A program made the translations under genes and the position numbers. From Scilla litardierei (Eukaryota; Streptophyta; Magnoliopsida; Asparagales; Asparagaceae): a stretch of 64,000 nt of DNA. Every line of letters begins with the position of its first letter. Positions within the stretch are counted from its first letter, which is position 1. The notes under the pieces were generated by a model, which had not been told where the DNA came from, searched no databases, and worked only from the letters and a program-made list of their open reading frames with translations. Below, piece after piece: positions 11,201-22,076 of the stretch. The DNA lies in the NCBI GenBank assembly GCA_030789695.1, contig CM061142.1:606307659-606371658 (forward strand), in the 5' to 3' direction.

Positions 11201-11745
11201 TTTGAAAGACTAGCTTAGGGAAGCCTCTAATAGAATTTAACTTGGAAAGCTTAAAAAGTGTTCCAAAGTTCACGTGACCAAAACGACGATGCCATAAGTG
11301 CTGTTCACTTGTGTTGGCAATAAGACATTGTTCATGTGATCTTGGAAGATCTAGGATATATATATCCTTATGGCGTGTGCCGGAAAACAATAATTCATTA
11401 TTATATTTTCTTAAAATATGGCACATTCCTTTCGCAAAGTTAACTTTGTAACCTTTGTCACAAAGTTGACTTATTGAAATAAGATTGTGGTTTAATCCTT
11501 TAACAATGTAAACATCACATATAATGGGTTTAGAAGGATTACCCACTTTACCAACACCTATGATGGTTCCGCTCTCGTTGCCTCTAAATACGACGCGGTT
11601 TCCATTTGCAATGGGAACCACTCCGGAGAGCAATTGAGCGTCACCCGTCATGTGTTTTGAACACCCGCTATCGAGTATCCAATTTCTCTTGGAGCTAAAT
11701 TTAAATTTGTTGCTCCGTTCCTTTTTCTTGAGTACCTATAGATAT
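11112..11745 (-). pseudogene. Sirevirus pol: protease active site and integrase N-terminal region
   Basis: Upstream of the first Met of this frame, codons at 11655-11690 encode NWILDSGCSKHMTGD, the retropepsin DSG active site (DSG at 11664-11672). The GAG-pre-integrase region with HLWHRRFGHVNFGTL, the His half of the integrase zinc finger, follows. The frame is lost at a run of T at about 11196-11203; the Cys half continues in the next frame. Confidence 0.8.
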
Positions 11746-11788
11746 GAAATGTCGTATCATGGTACCCAAGGTCATTGGGTCCAAAAGA

Positions 11789-12523
11789 TTAGACGTTTAA
11801 AAGCCAAGTCCAATTGGACTTAGACTTCCCCACATAATTACTACTATGCATAACATTAGAAAAATAAGCATTCATATAAACTTGTTTTTCATCCATGCTT
11901 GTGTCCTTTGGGCTCCAAATAGTGAAAATCTTGGGAGCCTTCATCCTATTGGGAGCATGCATGCGTTGTTGATTTCTACGTGATGCATGTCGTGGATAGG
12001 CATAAGGAACATGATGAAATGGCGCATACGGATAGTTATTCATACGATGATGTGGGTGAACATATGCATGTGAGGGAACACGTGCGTGAGGGTGTCTCAC
12101 ATAGTGTGCATGTGCCCGTGAATGTGTTGCATAAAAATCATCATATGTGTGAGCCGGTGGAGTAGGACGTGTGTTCCTACGTGGCATGGTATTTGTGTAC
12201 ATGTAGGCATGACCCTTCTTTGGAGGTCCACCCAAAGTGGGTTTCTTTCCAAAAGAGGGTGTGTGCGAAGTGGAAGCACCATTGGTAGATGAACTACCAA
12301 TAGAGTGTTTGCTCCCACTCGGTGAGGCATCGGAAGTAGGCCTAACAAAAGTAGTGGCCGATTTGGATGAACACCCTATCTTATACCCTAAGCCAATGTG
12401 GTGATTGCCCGGAAGTAAATCATTTAGGATGTTATCCAAATGGTCTTTACCCTTATTGAATTTATTAATTCGGCCTATCGTGCACTCATATTTCTTGGTG
12501 AGAGAATGCATCAAAGCACCCAA
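11789..12523 (-). pseudogene. Sirevirus gag-pol linker region
   Basis: 244 open codons between the gag frame and protease. It starts within a coiled-coil-like stretch and turns Ser/Thr-rich, then very His/Arg/Pro/Tyr-rich (HAYMYTNTMPRR, HAHYVRHPHARV). It is out of frame with both neighbours. The HAYMYT text recurs in element F near 28050, which supports a family relationship. Confidence 0.6.
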
Positions 12524-12615
12524 AGTGGATATTTACGATGTGAGCACATAAACACGAGACTTGAGATTTTCATTCTCAATACTCAAAGTCGATTTTTGAG
12601 AAGTCAAAACCGCTA

Positions 12616-14037
12616 TCATATGTTCTTCCGAATCCTCAACACTAACATGTTCAAGTTTAGATTGAGATTAACAATCTCATTTCTTAACTCTTCAACAACG
12701 GTGTCGTTGTTGGTGATGATAGTCTTAGGCGAGGTTTGAATGCTAGCTAGGTCATCTTTTACCTTAGTATATCTATTTACTAATTTAGTGTACTTAGACC
12801 ATAATTGAGAATTAGCATTCCTAAGGTCATCCATAGTTACCTCATCACCTTCGTTGTCGCTATCATCGGAAGAGGAAGATCCTTGATCATGCTCCTCTCT
12901 TGCCATGAAGCACATGTGCGCTTGCTCCACTTTCTCATCATCCGACTCTCCGCTTGAGGAATCCTCGGAGTCGGTGAATGTTGCTCCGATAAGTCCCTTT
13001 TTGTACCCCTTTTTGTACTTCTTGGACTTGTCGAATTTCGGCGCCTTCCACTTCTCCTTTTGCTTATTTAGAGGACACTCCGCTTTCATGTGTCCTGGCT
13101 TATTGCACTTGAAACACAAAGGAGAAGAGGAGGCGTTAGAAGAACCAAATTTAGCTTTGTTCTTATAGTTACCTTTTTGGAAGAAACGGTTGAACTTCTT
13201 GGCCATTAGTGCCATGGACTCCAAGTCCAACTCGTTTTCCGAGTCTACATCATCGGTTGATGTGGATGTGGATGGAGCGGCCTTGAAAGCAATAGCCTTC
13301 TTCTTTGGCTCGTCTTGCTTTAGGTAGGACTTCATCTTTTCCTGCAACTTCAACTTTCTATCCTTGTGTACCTTGTAAGACATCAAGGTACCCATTAGTT
13401 GAACAACGGTATATTTGTTCATATCGTTACCTTCCTCGATGGCGAAGGTGCGCTTTTCCCAACTAGAAGGAAGTCCTTCGATAAGTTTCGAACACTTCTC
13501 CTTTTGGGTGTAGGTTTTGCCGAGAGCCTCCAACTCGTTTATGATATCGACAAAGCGAGCATAATACTCCTTCATCTTCTCACCTTGTTGCATATGAAAC
13601 ATCTCGTAATCTTTGTTAACAACAACGAGTTTAGAGTCTCTTACCCTACTTGTCCCTTCATGTAGTATGAGGAGGGAGTTCCAAATTTGATATGCACTCT
13701 TACATGTGCATATCTTATTGAAGTCCTCGGGCTCCAATGCGCATTGCAAGGCGTTCATTGCCTTGGCATTGCTTACCTTCGCGGCGACTTCCGCGGGAGT
13801 CCACTTCTCAAAGTCTTCTTCGGCGGGCTTGACGTATTCCTTCATCGTGGTCCTCCATAGAGATGCACTCCGGAGGAAAGTTTCCATCCGGCATTTCCAG
13901 TACCCGTAGTTGGTACTGTTGAAGAATGGAGGCCTCGTTGAGGAATGTCCTTCCATTACCGAAGATGCTCCTTCACGGTTCCTGAAGGTGCCATAGTCGA
14001 AAGGTGGACGCACGGTCTTGTTGTCGTTGGCAGACAT
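12616..14037 (-). pseudogene. Sirevirus gag
   Basis: 473 open codons starting 28 bases inside the 5' LTR. The N-terminal part is a copia-type UBN2/retrotran_gag region (FNSTNYGYWKCRMETFLRS, NALQCALEP, YQIWNSLLILHEGT, EYYARFVDIINELEALGK, LIEGLPSSW). Then comes a basic region, a CX2CX4HX4C zinc knuckle CFKCNKPGHMKAEC at about residues 308-321, and an acidic Ser/Asp-rich tail with a coiled-coil end. Gag forms the particle. The frame ends early relative to the continuing 11789-12523 segment because of a frameshift near 12530-12620. Confidence 0.88.
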
Positions 14038-14043
14038 AGCTAA

Positions 14044-14062
14044 GTATCTGGCTCCGATACCA
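14044..14062 (-). other. Primer binding site of the Sirevirus
   Basis: Minus strand TGGTATCGGAGCCAGATAC, just inside the 5' LTR. It matches the plant initiator-Met primer site (TGGTATCAGAGC) with one change. Confidence 0.85.
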
Positions 14063-14064
14063 AA

Positions 14065-15820
14065 TGTAATGCCCTACAAGCTACTGCACAAGTACTAGAG
14101 GGGGGGTGAATAGTACTTTAAAAATAACAAGGAGTATAATTCCTAATTATCGTGCAAACAACTACCAAATCAATTTGCGGAAGCTTAAATTGATGACAAC
14201 AACAAAATTAACAATGCAAACAATTGATATTACTGGGTTCGGATCCACCCAAGTCTCCCCGACTTGTTCCCGGTGATCCTACGTCCCAACCACCCGGATC
14301 CCCTCCGGATACTTAGGTTAGAAACCCTAACCCAACCCAAGATTTCCACTATGAATATCTTGTGAAAAACCTTCACAAGATCAAATCATACATGCAATGG
14401 CAATAGTGAATCCCACAACCCGGGATCACAACCTTCTCTTACAACCAAGAGAATCAATAGCAATGAAAATCAGTTTATATACGAAATAAACAATCTTACC
14501 ACAAATCCTATACCTTGAGTTTTCTTACCAAATAGGTGCAAGGAGGGATTTGAGGAAGAGGAAGTCACCAAGACCTAGCACCACTGAAATGAGTAGTAAT
14601 GGGTGCCTAGGAGTGATTAGGTGACTTGAATCAAGCTAGAGCTTGAATGGCTCACCAAGAACAAACTTCTCTCAAGATGGATTCTAGATCTAGAAAGTGA
14701 GAGAATGGATTTTTTGTGAGGGAGAGAGCTTTGGAAAGGAGTGAGAATCTCTAACTCTTTCAATCTCAATGAATCTCTTAATGGCAGCTCTTACCTAGAG
14801 AGAAATGACCAAGCTTCGTATTTATAGGGTCCCATAAAAACGAGCTAGGTCAAATCCCAACGGATAGAAATCTGAAGCAGTTAGTCGGTCAAAGAACAAC
14901 CACTGACCAACTAGTTCATCAACTAGTCGGTCGGTCAAACAACATGGACCGACTAAGTGATGAATAGTGAACAGATTGAATTTCAGACCTAGAAATCTAG
15001 TCGGTCAAAGAAGACTGTCTGACCGACTAGTTTCACAACTAGTCGATCGGTCAGTGAACTTAGACCGACTAAGAGTTAAAAACAATTAGTCTGAATACAA
15101 ATTGAGTTAGTCGGTTCAAGAACAAATGTTGACCAACTAGATCATCAACTAGTCGGTCGCCAAACGTTCTTAGACCGACTAACGATAAACAGTAGCTCAG
15201 GAGAAAATTGGCATGTACAGTAAAGCTCAACTAGTCGGTCAAAGAAGCATCACTGACCGACTAGTTCATAAACTAGTCGGTCGGTGAGTCAACGTAGACC
15301 GACTAACTGTAAACAGTACTGAGCAAGAAAAGACTAACTGAAACTAGTCGGTCCAAGAAGCTTTGCCGACCGACTAGATCACCATCTAGTCGGTCAGTTC
15401 TTCTTCTTGAACCAACTAACAAGCACAAAAAGTCCGAATCGAAGCGCGATGCTTTGAGGAAGTTAGAATGGACTTCTACTAAGATCCTAGAGCTAATATA
15501 TAAGCGTTATGAAGATAGAAATGTAAGATATACTCAAGGCTTAACATTCTATAGATCGAAACTAAAAGACTATAAATAAAACCTTAAGGAACGGTCTTCG
15601 AGAGCTTCGATCAAATCTTCATGACTTCCAAAATGGTCCAAAAGCTTCAACGAAGCTTTAGGCATTGAATACGAGCTTTGAGAAGTCTTGAGATGTCGCT
15701 TTGAGTGTTCTCGTGAATTTAGCGATGATCTCCATAACTGCGCTCACAAATTGTTAGTTCATGAATTATTTATGTTTGCTCATCATCCAAAACCAAATCC
15801 GGGGAGTCCAATACTCAACA
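14065..15820 (-). repeat. 5' LTR of the Sirevirus
   Basis: 1756 bp, nearly identical to 3258-5009, with the TATA box at 14819-14827 and five palindrome modules at about 14880-15412. Small differences from the other LTR include an extra CCAA near 14335 and a scatter of substitutions. The right end ...CTCAACA is followed by the tttat duplication. Confidence 0.9.
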
Positions 15821-16599
15821 TTTATTTTAGACCTTGTTTGTATCCGAACCCTTTGGTCTAATATGCCGTTGTGACCTTCTCAAAGAGTGTTAGATCGTGG
15901 AATTATTTTGGAACGTCATTTCACGGGTCGTTCTCCCACGATTTGACTTCGTTTGATGAGACGTCGTGATTTTCACTTTTGTCGTGTGGCTTTTTATTTT
16001 TAGTGTCGTTTCTCGTCGTCGAAATAGCGATCCGTCTTTTTAGTTTTGTTTCTCTCGACGGTACGGTTATCCCAGTATTTATCTTACAATTTTAGAGCCT
16101 CGTTTGACCCACTTTCACTATTTATTTTCCCAATCTATTATTTTTTTAACCCTAAGTTTTATATGATTTTTAACCCTCTAATTATTATATATTATAGTGC
16201 GAATCACCTTCCTAATTAACACCCTACATTTGAACCTAGCCTACATGTGACATCCCCTTGGCCGAACCACACTCACACACCCTGCAAATGAGAGAGAGAG
16301 ATGGAAGGGGGCTAACATAGACAAAGTTAAAAATTCAAGCTAATACTTTTATATTTTTAAACCTAGGCCATGCCCCAACAGCTAACCTAGATGAAAGAAA
16401 ACTTTGACACTTAGTCCTTTCACCTGCTGTACAACACCTCCCCACACAATCCATATTAGGAACCTACTAGGCTACTATACTCTATTATAAAACTCTTGTG
16501 AACCAAAGGAGCCTTCACGCGCTGTTTTTCCCCCTCAACCTATTCCTATTATAAGAAACCCTAAACTATTTTAATAAAACCCCTATGTTTTCATTTCCC

Positions 16600-17285
16600 T
16601 TCATGCGAACTGATCCTCGCGCCGTCGCCATTTTTCGAGCGGCCTCCCATGTGATTTCGCTCCGACCTTCAACCCTAGACCCGCGACCACTCCGACCTAA
16701 TCTCTGGCACTGTCACGTCTCCCTGATGCCAGCGATCTTTCCTCCGGTGTTTTCCCCGACCACACCTCCCATCCGATGGCATGTGCTCTCCAAGCGTGCA
16801 CGACAGCCCCTCGCAGTGCAGCAGTGACCAGCTTTCTGCATCCTTCGCATCGCAGCCATCGCATCACGCTCGCAACGCAGTAGTCGAATCGCACACCCCC
16901 ACTCCGCATCGACCCACGCCCACGGTAGCAAGGCCGCCCAGCGTTGCCCAAGGCCACCCCGACGACGTCCGGCCTCCCCGCGTGCATCTCCAGCGTAGCA
17001 GCACCCGCTACTACCTCAACGACATCCCCGGTCGCTGCTCGACATTCCCAGGCGCCGACAGCGCTGCAGCTCCTTGCAGCAGCGAACATCGGCACCGTGG
17101 GTCACGACGCCGCCGCCTCGCATCGCTCAGACCCCCTGGCTGCTAACAGCAGCTGCACCCCCGCCTAAGCCCTCGCGTCGACATGTTCCCTCCACCCTAG
17201 CCGCTGTTTTCGCAGCAGCGATCCTCTTCGCGTGCAGCGACGCTCGATTTCCCCTAGCAGCTGTCCTCTTACGTCATCTACCGGT
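16600..17285 (+). other. GC-rich leader segment of LTR A1
   Basis: An abrupt GC- and CpG-rich block in AT-rich surroundings, starting about 50 bases after the TATA-like site. Frames of 70-130 codons occur on both strands but do not resemble known proteins and are not conserved as intact frames with the A2 copy (22910-23600). It is best read as a transcribed leader. It ends at CCGGTTAGTAACG, where composition returns to AT-rich. Confidence 0.55.
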
Positions 17286-17793
17286 TAGTAACGTTCGCTA
17301 AAGATATTTCATATCAGTTACTAATAGATTGTGAACCATTAGATAACAATAATTAACAAGTTAGTAACGTAATGAAATTGGTGTTTGCATGCAAGTAACG
17401 TTATATATTGATGTTAACAAGATTATTCGTAGGGCTGATAACTTGCTTACACAACTCCTGGTTAACGTGTTAGCCTAGGTTGCTTAATATATTTGTTATA
17501 TATTTCCAAACTAGCAGTTGATGTGGATAACATGTTAGTTAACGTAATTAACGTGTTAGATATTTAACGTTCATTATTATTGTTCTGACATCCATCGTAG
17601 GTTGGAAAACTTAATTAAAATTGGGTCACTAGACGTTTTAGGACTTGTCTAATTATTCTAGCCGTCGTCACAAACTTATTCGTGTGCGTATTTTTATTGT
17701 CAGAGAAAACGTCGTTCCGTACCATTCACGAAACCGGAATTCAACCCCTGACGTCGCTACCCGACGTCAGAGTAGCACTCGCGTCGTGTTGAG

Positions 17794-17985
17794 GTAAGAT
17801 CTATCCCGTAGGAACCCATACCCGCATGTTAACAAGATAAAAACAATTATTTTTACTGCTTTGTAACTCACTAATCCAACTTAATAATACGGGACTGTAG
17901 GCTGATTGTTGGACTGAGCGTGGGAGCTCTGGATGTTGTGAATTTGTGATTGGACTTTGAGAATTGTGATACCAGCTGATTTCAG
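17794..17985 (+). other. Candidate 192-nt intron in LTR A1
   Basis: The boundaries GAG|GTAAGAT and TTTCAG|GCAAG are good plant splice-site matches. The A2 copy (24107-24298) keeps the same boundaries and the same 192-nt length. The E1 relative has GAG|GTAAGT and CAG|GTAAG 177 nt apart on the minus strand. Splicing is inferred, not shown. Confidence 0.4.
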
Positions 17986-18744
17986 GCAAGTGAAACTTGC
18001 CAGTTCTTTGTTTAGGCCGTGCTTTAGGCCATTTCTTGTTTTAGGCGTAAAAGAGACTAGGCGACGAAATGATACACACCTAGATGCAATTTTAAGATCT
18101 AGCTTGACAACGAAGCTAGATCTGTCACCCTGCCATGTCATTCATGCATTTCTGCCTGTCACGTTTAATTTTCATAACTGCATGCCCTTTACCTGTGCTC
18201 TGCCTGTCACGTTTAAATTCCTTATCTGTACGCATTTAAATTACAACTTATCATGCCAAGTCATCCATGCTTGAATGTTGCATTCGTAGCACACGCTACG
18301 GTACTTCCTTGTTGTGGCTAGGCACCTGCGTTGCAGACAACCCTATGCCAAATACACTTCCTGGCTCGTGATCCAGAAGCGGGCTACATGTGTTGGTCAA
18401 AATCCAATGCCCGATACACGTGGAGGGGTAGGGATAAGCGATCACTTGAGCGTAGGAGTTGGCCCGTACAGCCACTCCAGCCAAAAGGCGTAATCTCTGT
18501 GCACGACGTGTTTACTTGACGTGTTTACTTAACTTGCAAAAAAATCCATATGAATGATTTCCCTTGACATGTATAACTTGTTGCAATGAATAACTTGTTG
18601 CCATGTATAATCTATTGCCATGTCATACTTGACGCACTTTACTACTTGTTGCATTCATATCTTACTGCCATGTCATCGCATACTTTTAGAACTGCTAGGT
18701 TATTTCCTCCTTTTAGTTTCCTTGCACAAGTCTCTGTAGGCTTG

Positions 18745-18784
18745 CTGACATGTGCCCTTTTCTCTTTTGGGTGTCACATGTTAG
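18745..18784 (+). other. Conserved LTR stem-loop, copy A1
   Basis: CTGACATGTG pairs with CACATGTTAG with one G-U wobble. An inner CCC/GGG pairing and the pyrimidine-rich loop TTTTCTCTTTT follow. It lies about 440 bases before the LTR 3' end. The A2 copy changes the wobble to a Watson-Crick pair (CTAACATGTG with CACATGTTAG). Confidence 0.7.
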
Positions 18785-19228
18785 ATTGTGAGTCAGAGTT
18801 GGTCGTCGAAGACGAACAGGTTGCAGGTGTTGAGTTCGAGGAATTTGGAGACCAGTCCTAGAGCTCCTTCTTGTTGTTGTCACTTTTTGCTTAGTCGCTG
18901 TTAGGCTGTCGGTGCGTAGCACCTCTCTTTTCATGTTGAGGTTATGTATTATGTTGGCCATGCTTTAGGCCTCTTTTCAGACTCTTGTACTTTTCCTTTA
19001 CGACTTGTCTCTGAATGCTTGGAAAAAATCTGGATGTTTTTTTGGTGGAGTTTATTTCTGCTTAATTATTATTACCTTTGTCTCGCTTCGTGGTTGCAAG
19101 GATCTGGATATTTGAAGTGTCTCTTTTTCATACGCTTATCAGACTTGTAGCCTCACAGCTCCAAGTCTGAGCGGACCTCATCACGCCTCGCCTTTCGTTT
19201 ATGGGAAGCGGGGCGTGACAGGTTTTGT

Positions 19229-19244
19229 TGGTGGCCCATGCAGG
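19229..19244 (+). other. Conserved post-LTR motif, candidate primer site (element A)
   Basis: TGGTGGCCCATGCAGG starts 8 bases after the LTR end and is preceded by GGTTTTGT. The same motif at the same offset follows the LTRs of D (50395-50410, minus), E (54138-54153, minus, one change) and G (62091-62106). A primer site is expected here, but I do not recognise the tRNA, and the 8-base offset is unusual. Confidence 0.5.
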
Positions 19245-22063
19245 TCCTTTTGCAACTGCGAAATATCGGGACAACGATAATAATAAAGACATTCAGTAAT
19301 TATTTGAAACATTCAAGTCGTAAAATCTGAGTCTAATAAGAGCGTTTTCCGTGTCCTAGGTGGCCGGAAGACGTGTTGCTTGAACATCTGTCTCAGCTTA
19401 GTAGGGAATCCATTAGACCAGGACTATAGTAAGACTTAGTTAGATGTCTGTGCTTGCTAGTTAGAAGTCCCTGATTGTTAGCTAGACTCCATGCTAGAAA
19501 TTGATATAATCGTCTTAAGAGTTACCTTAGTGGCTCTTGCCTAGCTCTGACCATTTTATACTTCTATAAATTCTTTAGTCGTTCGCTTGGGTTCATCAAT
19601 TTCGGGCCAAGCCGGACGCAATTCATTACATTCTAGACCCTTAGAAAATCTTAGCGCTAAGTTTCCTAATCTTTAGTTGGACGACCGTAAGAGTTCCCTG
19701 TGGATTTTCGTGAGTCATATCTTAGGCGTGTTTATGTTTCGAACATGCGACCGTAATCCTTGCCCTCGATTCACGAGATCGCCTCATGATGATCGTCATT
19801 AATTTTCGAATCTCTTCATTACAAATCTTTAATCTTCTGAAAGTATTTTTGATATTCCTCATTCGCTAAGTTTAAACTCGTTCGAAAACTTTTAATATAT
19901 ACTTAGACTTCATACTCTTCCGTTGACTTAAATTCTTTTTTTTAATTTCGAAAATTTTGACGAGATTTTTGATTACTATTTTAAAATGTTTTTCCAGCCT
20001 ATACTTTCATACCTATTTAAATATCTTGTCCCTTTTCATATACTAATTTTATTATGAACTGTATTTCTATTTTCCCAAATTCGATTTATAATTTTCGTTT
20101 CTTACTTATACCATTAAAACTCACTCGAATAACTCATCGCGCTTACCTTTAATATACCTTCTAAGTTACATGGGACTTCAGCATTCAGCGTGTCGGTATT
20201 ATACTCATCATTTTCCTACTCCAATTTTTGTAAAATACTATCTTCATTTAAATTTATCTCCAATTGCAAAATAATTCATTCACCTCCATACTCACTATTC
20301 TGCGTCTAATCCTATGTCGTGATTTAACTTTCATGTTACCTTTCTACGTTTTATATGGATATTATTATATTTTATTTTACAGCTTACATTTTATTATATC
20401 CTTATTTCGTGTTTTATATCCTTCTTCCCTACTTGATTATTCTGAATTATATTTTGTTCCACCCAACCAAGCCATACCCTTATACGTCGTCTCATCTGAA
20501 CCCGTTCATCCCGATCCTGTTTCATTTCAATTTCGATTTCGGTTTCCTCACTTTGTTTAGTTATCACGTTAGTGCTTGTTGTTGCCTACGTTAACCTTGG
20601 TGTAGTATGGTGGGCCCATTAGTATAGATTGTGATGTTGTGGTAGTGCATATAATTACTTGGTATATATGAAGTTGTATGTGTGTTAGTATTTATATATG
20701 TGTGTGTGGATAGCTAAACCACTCTAAGGATGTCTGTGTATATGAGAATTAGTGCTGGAATATCTACTGGGGGTGTATGTAGTTGGATATGCTTAATAAT
20801 GGTTGAAATAATATGTTGGTAAAATTGTGTATATATTAGGTACAATGATACTAGGGTACCTATGGTTGAATGTGCATGCCTATTATTTGATCTATATGTT
20901 AGTACGTGTGGGCGTGTGCTCATACGTAGGTATGTGCTTACTATATGAATATGTGTGATATATGTACGGTAATAGGGTTATAAAATTTGGTTGGTATTGT
21001 TTGCCTTTACGGGATGTTGTGTGTGTGTATACCATGAGGTATACACGATTATTGCATATCTTAATTATGTATGGATAATTAGATGTATTGGTGTATTAAT
21101 TATAGGTAGATGGATATGGTGTGAATATATATGTTACATGTGTGTGACTATACGATGAATGCAAGTATTAGGGAGGGTATTATAATTATACGTGTGCTGA
21201 TGTCTGTAATATTATTATGGTATATAAAGCGATTGAACTATGTGGGTGTTACTTGACTAAATATTAAGTGTGATTGACATTATGGTATATATATGGTTAT
21301 GTTGGTTGATGTGTATACATTGGAGTGGTATTGGTATAGGTATAGATACCGTGTTACGGATATAGAGTATTCTGATATGTGTTTTGAGTCTCACTCAAGC
21401 TTGAGTGGGTATACTCTAAGTATATTGTTACATATGTCTATGGTTTGCGTGTAGTACCATGAATATAGCGATGGATGATGTATGTATAGTGATAGGATTG
21501 TTTGTGCCTGGTTGTGTTACGCACATGATTGTGGGTCGCTATACCAGTATATAGATATAGGTGTTGGTCTTGTGGTATAGTTATTTACTAAGGACTTGCC
21601 TGTGTGAACGTATGTGTGCTAGCTAAACTAGGTGTGTTGATGTGTTTGGTGTTAGAGGTACATTAGGAAATATTGGGGAGTAGTATGCCCATGTTTGTTT
21701 TGTGCATAGGTAGTTATCTATACGTGAAGTACTACGATTGTATTTGCTGGTGTGAACTATTTATCTGTTTGTGGGTATGTGTACCATGGTATGTAATAAG
21801 TGTTTAATAGTTATATAAGGATATACGTGACTATATGAATGATTGAAATATGTGTATGAATTTGACTGGCTATGATAGGTATAAGTGTATAATGTGCGTG
21901 AATATATACTTAATAGTAGTGTTAATGTTTGACTACCTAGTGCATATATAAGCACTTGTAGTGACTATATCTGGTTTGAATTATAATGTGATATAATTAG
22001 GGGTAGCTACTAGAGTGACTAGATATATTTATAGTTAGAAAGTCTGAGGACAGACTTTATTCT

Positions 22064-22076
22064 ATGGTGGGTAGGA
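22064..22076 (+). other. Polypurine tract of element A
   Basis: ATGGTGGGTAGGA abuts the TGTCA start of the 3' LTR. Close equivalents abut the 3' LTRs of E (32913-32926, minus) and D (47694-47707, minus), reading TAAGGTGGGTAGRA. This fixes the orientation of all three. Confidence 0.75.

Larger units (their letters stand above)
3258..15820 (-). mobile_element. Ty1/copia Sirevirus (SIRE/Maximus type), decayed, with ORF3
   Basis: A 12,563-bp element with LTRs 3258-5009 and 14065-15820, TG/CA ends, and target duplication tttat (3253-3257 and 15821-15825). Minus-strand order is 5' LTR, primer site, gag, PR, INT, RT, RNase H, a palindrome array, ORF3, internal polypurine tracts, PPT, 3' LTR. ORF3 after pol together with multiple polypurine tracts marks the Sirevirus lineage. 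Pol is broken by several frameshifts and stops, so this copy is inactive. The two LTRs differ by only a few tens of bases by eye, so it is younger than its host element A. Confidence 0.92.
15826..19220 (+). repeat. 5' LTR of element A (main part; first 64 bases at 3194-3257)
   Basis: The sequence matches 22141-25540 almost throughout. In order it shows: a TATA-like ctattataagaaa at 16546-16558; a GC-rich leader at about 16600-17285; a candidate donor GAGGTAAG at 17791-17798; a candidate acceptor TTTCAG ending at 17985, followed by the small palindrome GGCAAGTGAAACTTGCC; 20-base TTGCCATG repeats at about 18566-18640; the long stem-loop at 18745-18784; and the end GGGGCGTGACA. The many mismatches to A2 fit an older element than the Sirevirus inside it. 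Confidence 0.85.
19221..22076 (+). other. Non-coding interior of element A
   Basis: 2856 bases with no frame I can assign to gag or pol. The first half (to about 20540) is pyrimidine-rich; the second is an AT/GT-rich tract full of TGTGTATATG-like text. The second half is clearly homologous to the reverse complement of the E interior around 33700-33800 (shared gtatagtgataggattg and catgattgtgggt), so sequence without coding capacity is shared between two elements. It begins with the leader motif described at 19229. Confidence 0.7.
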
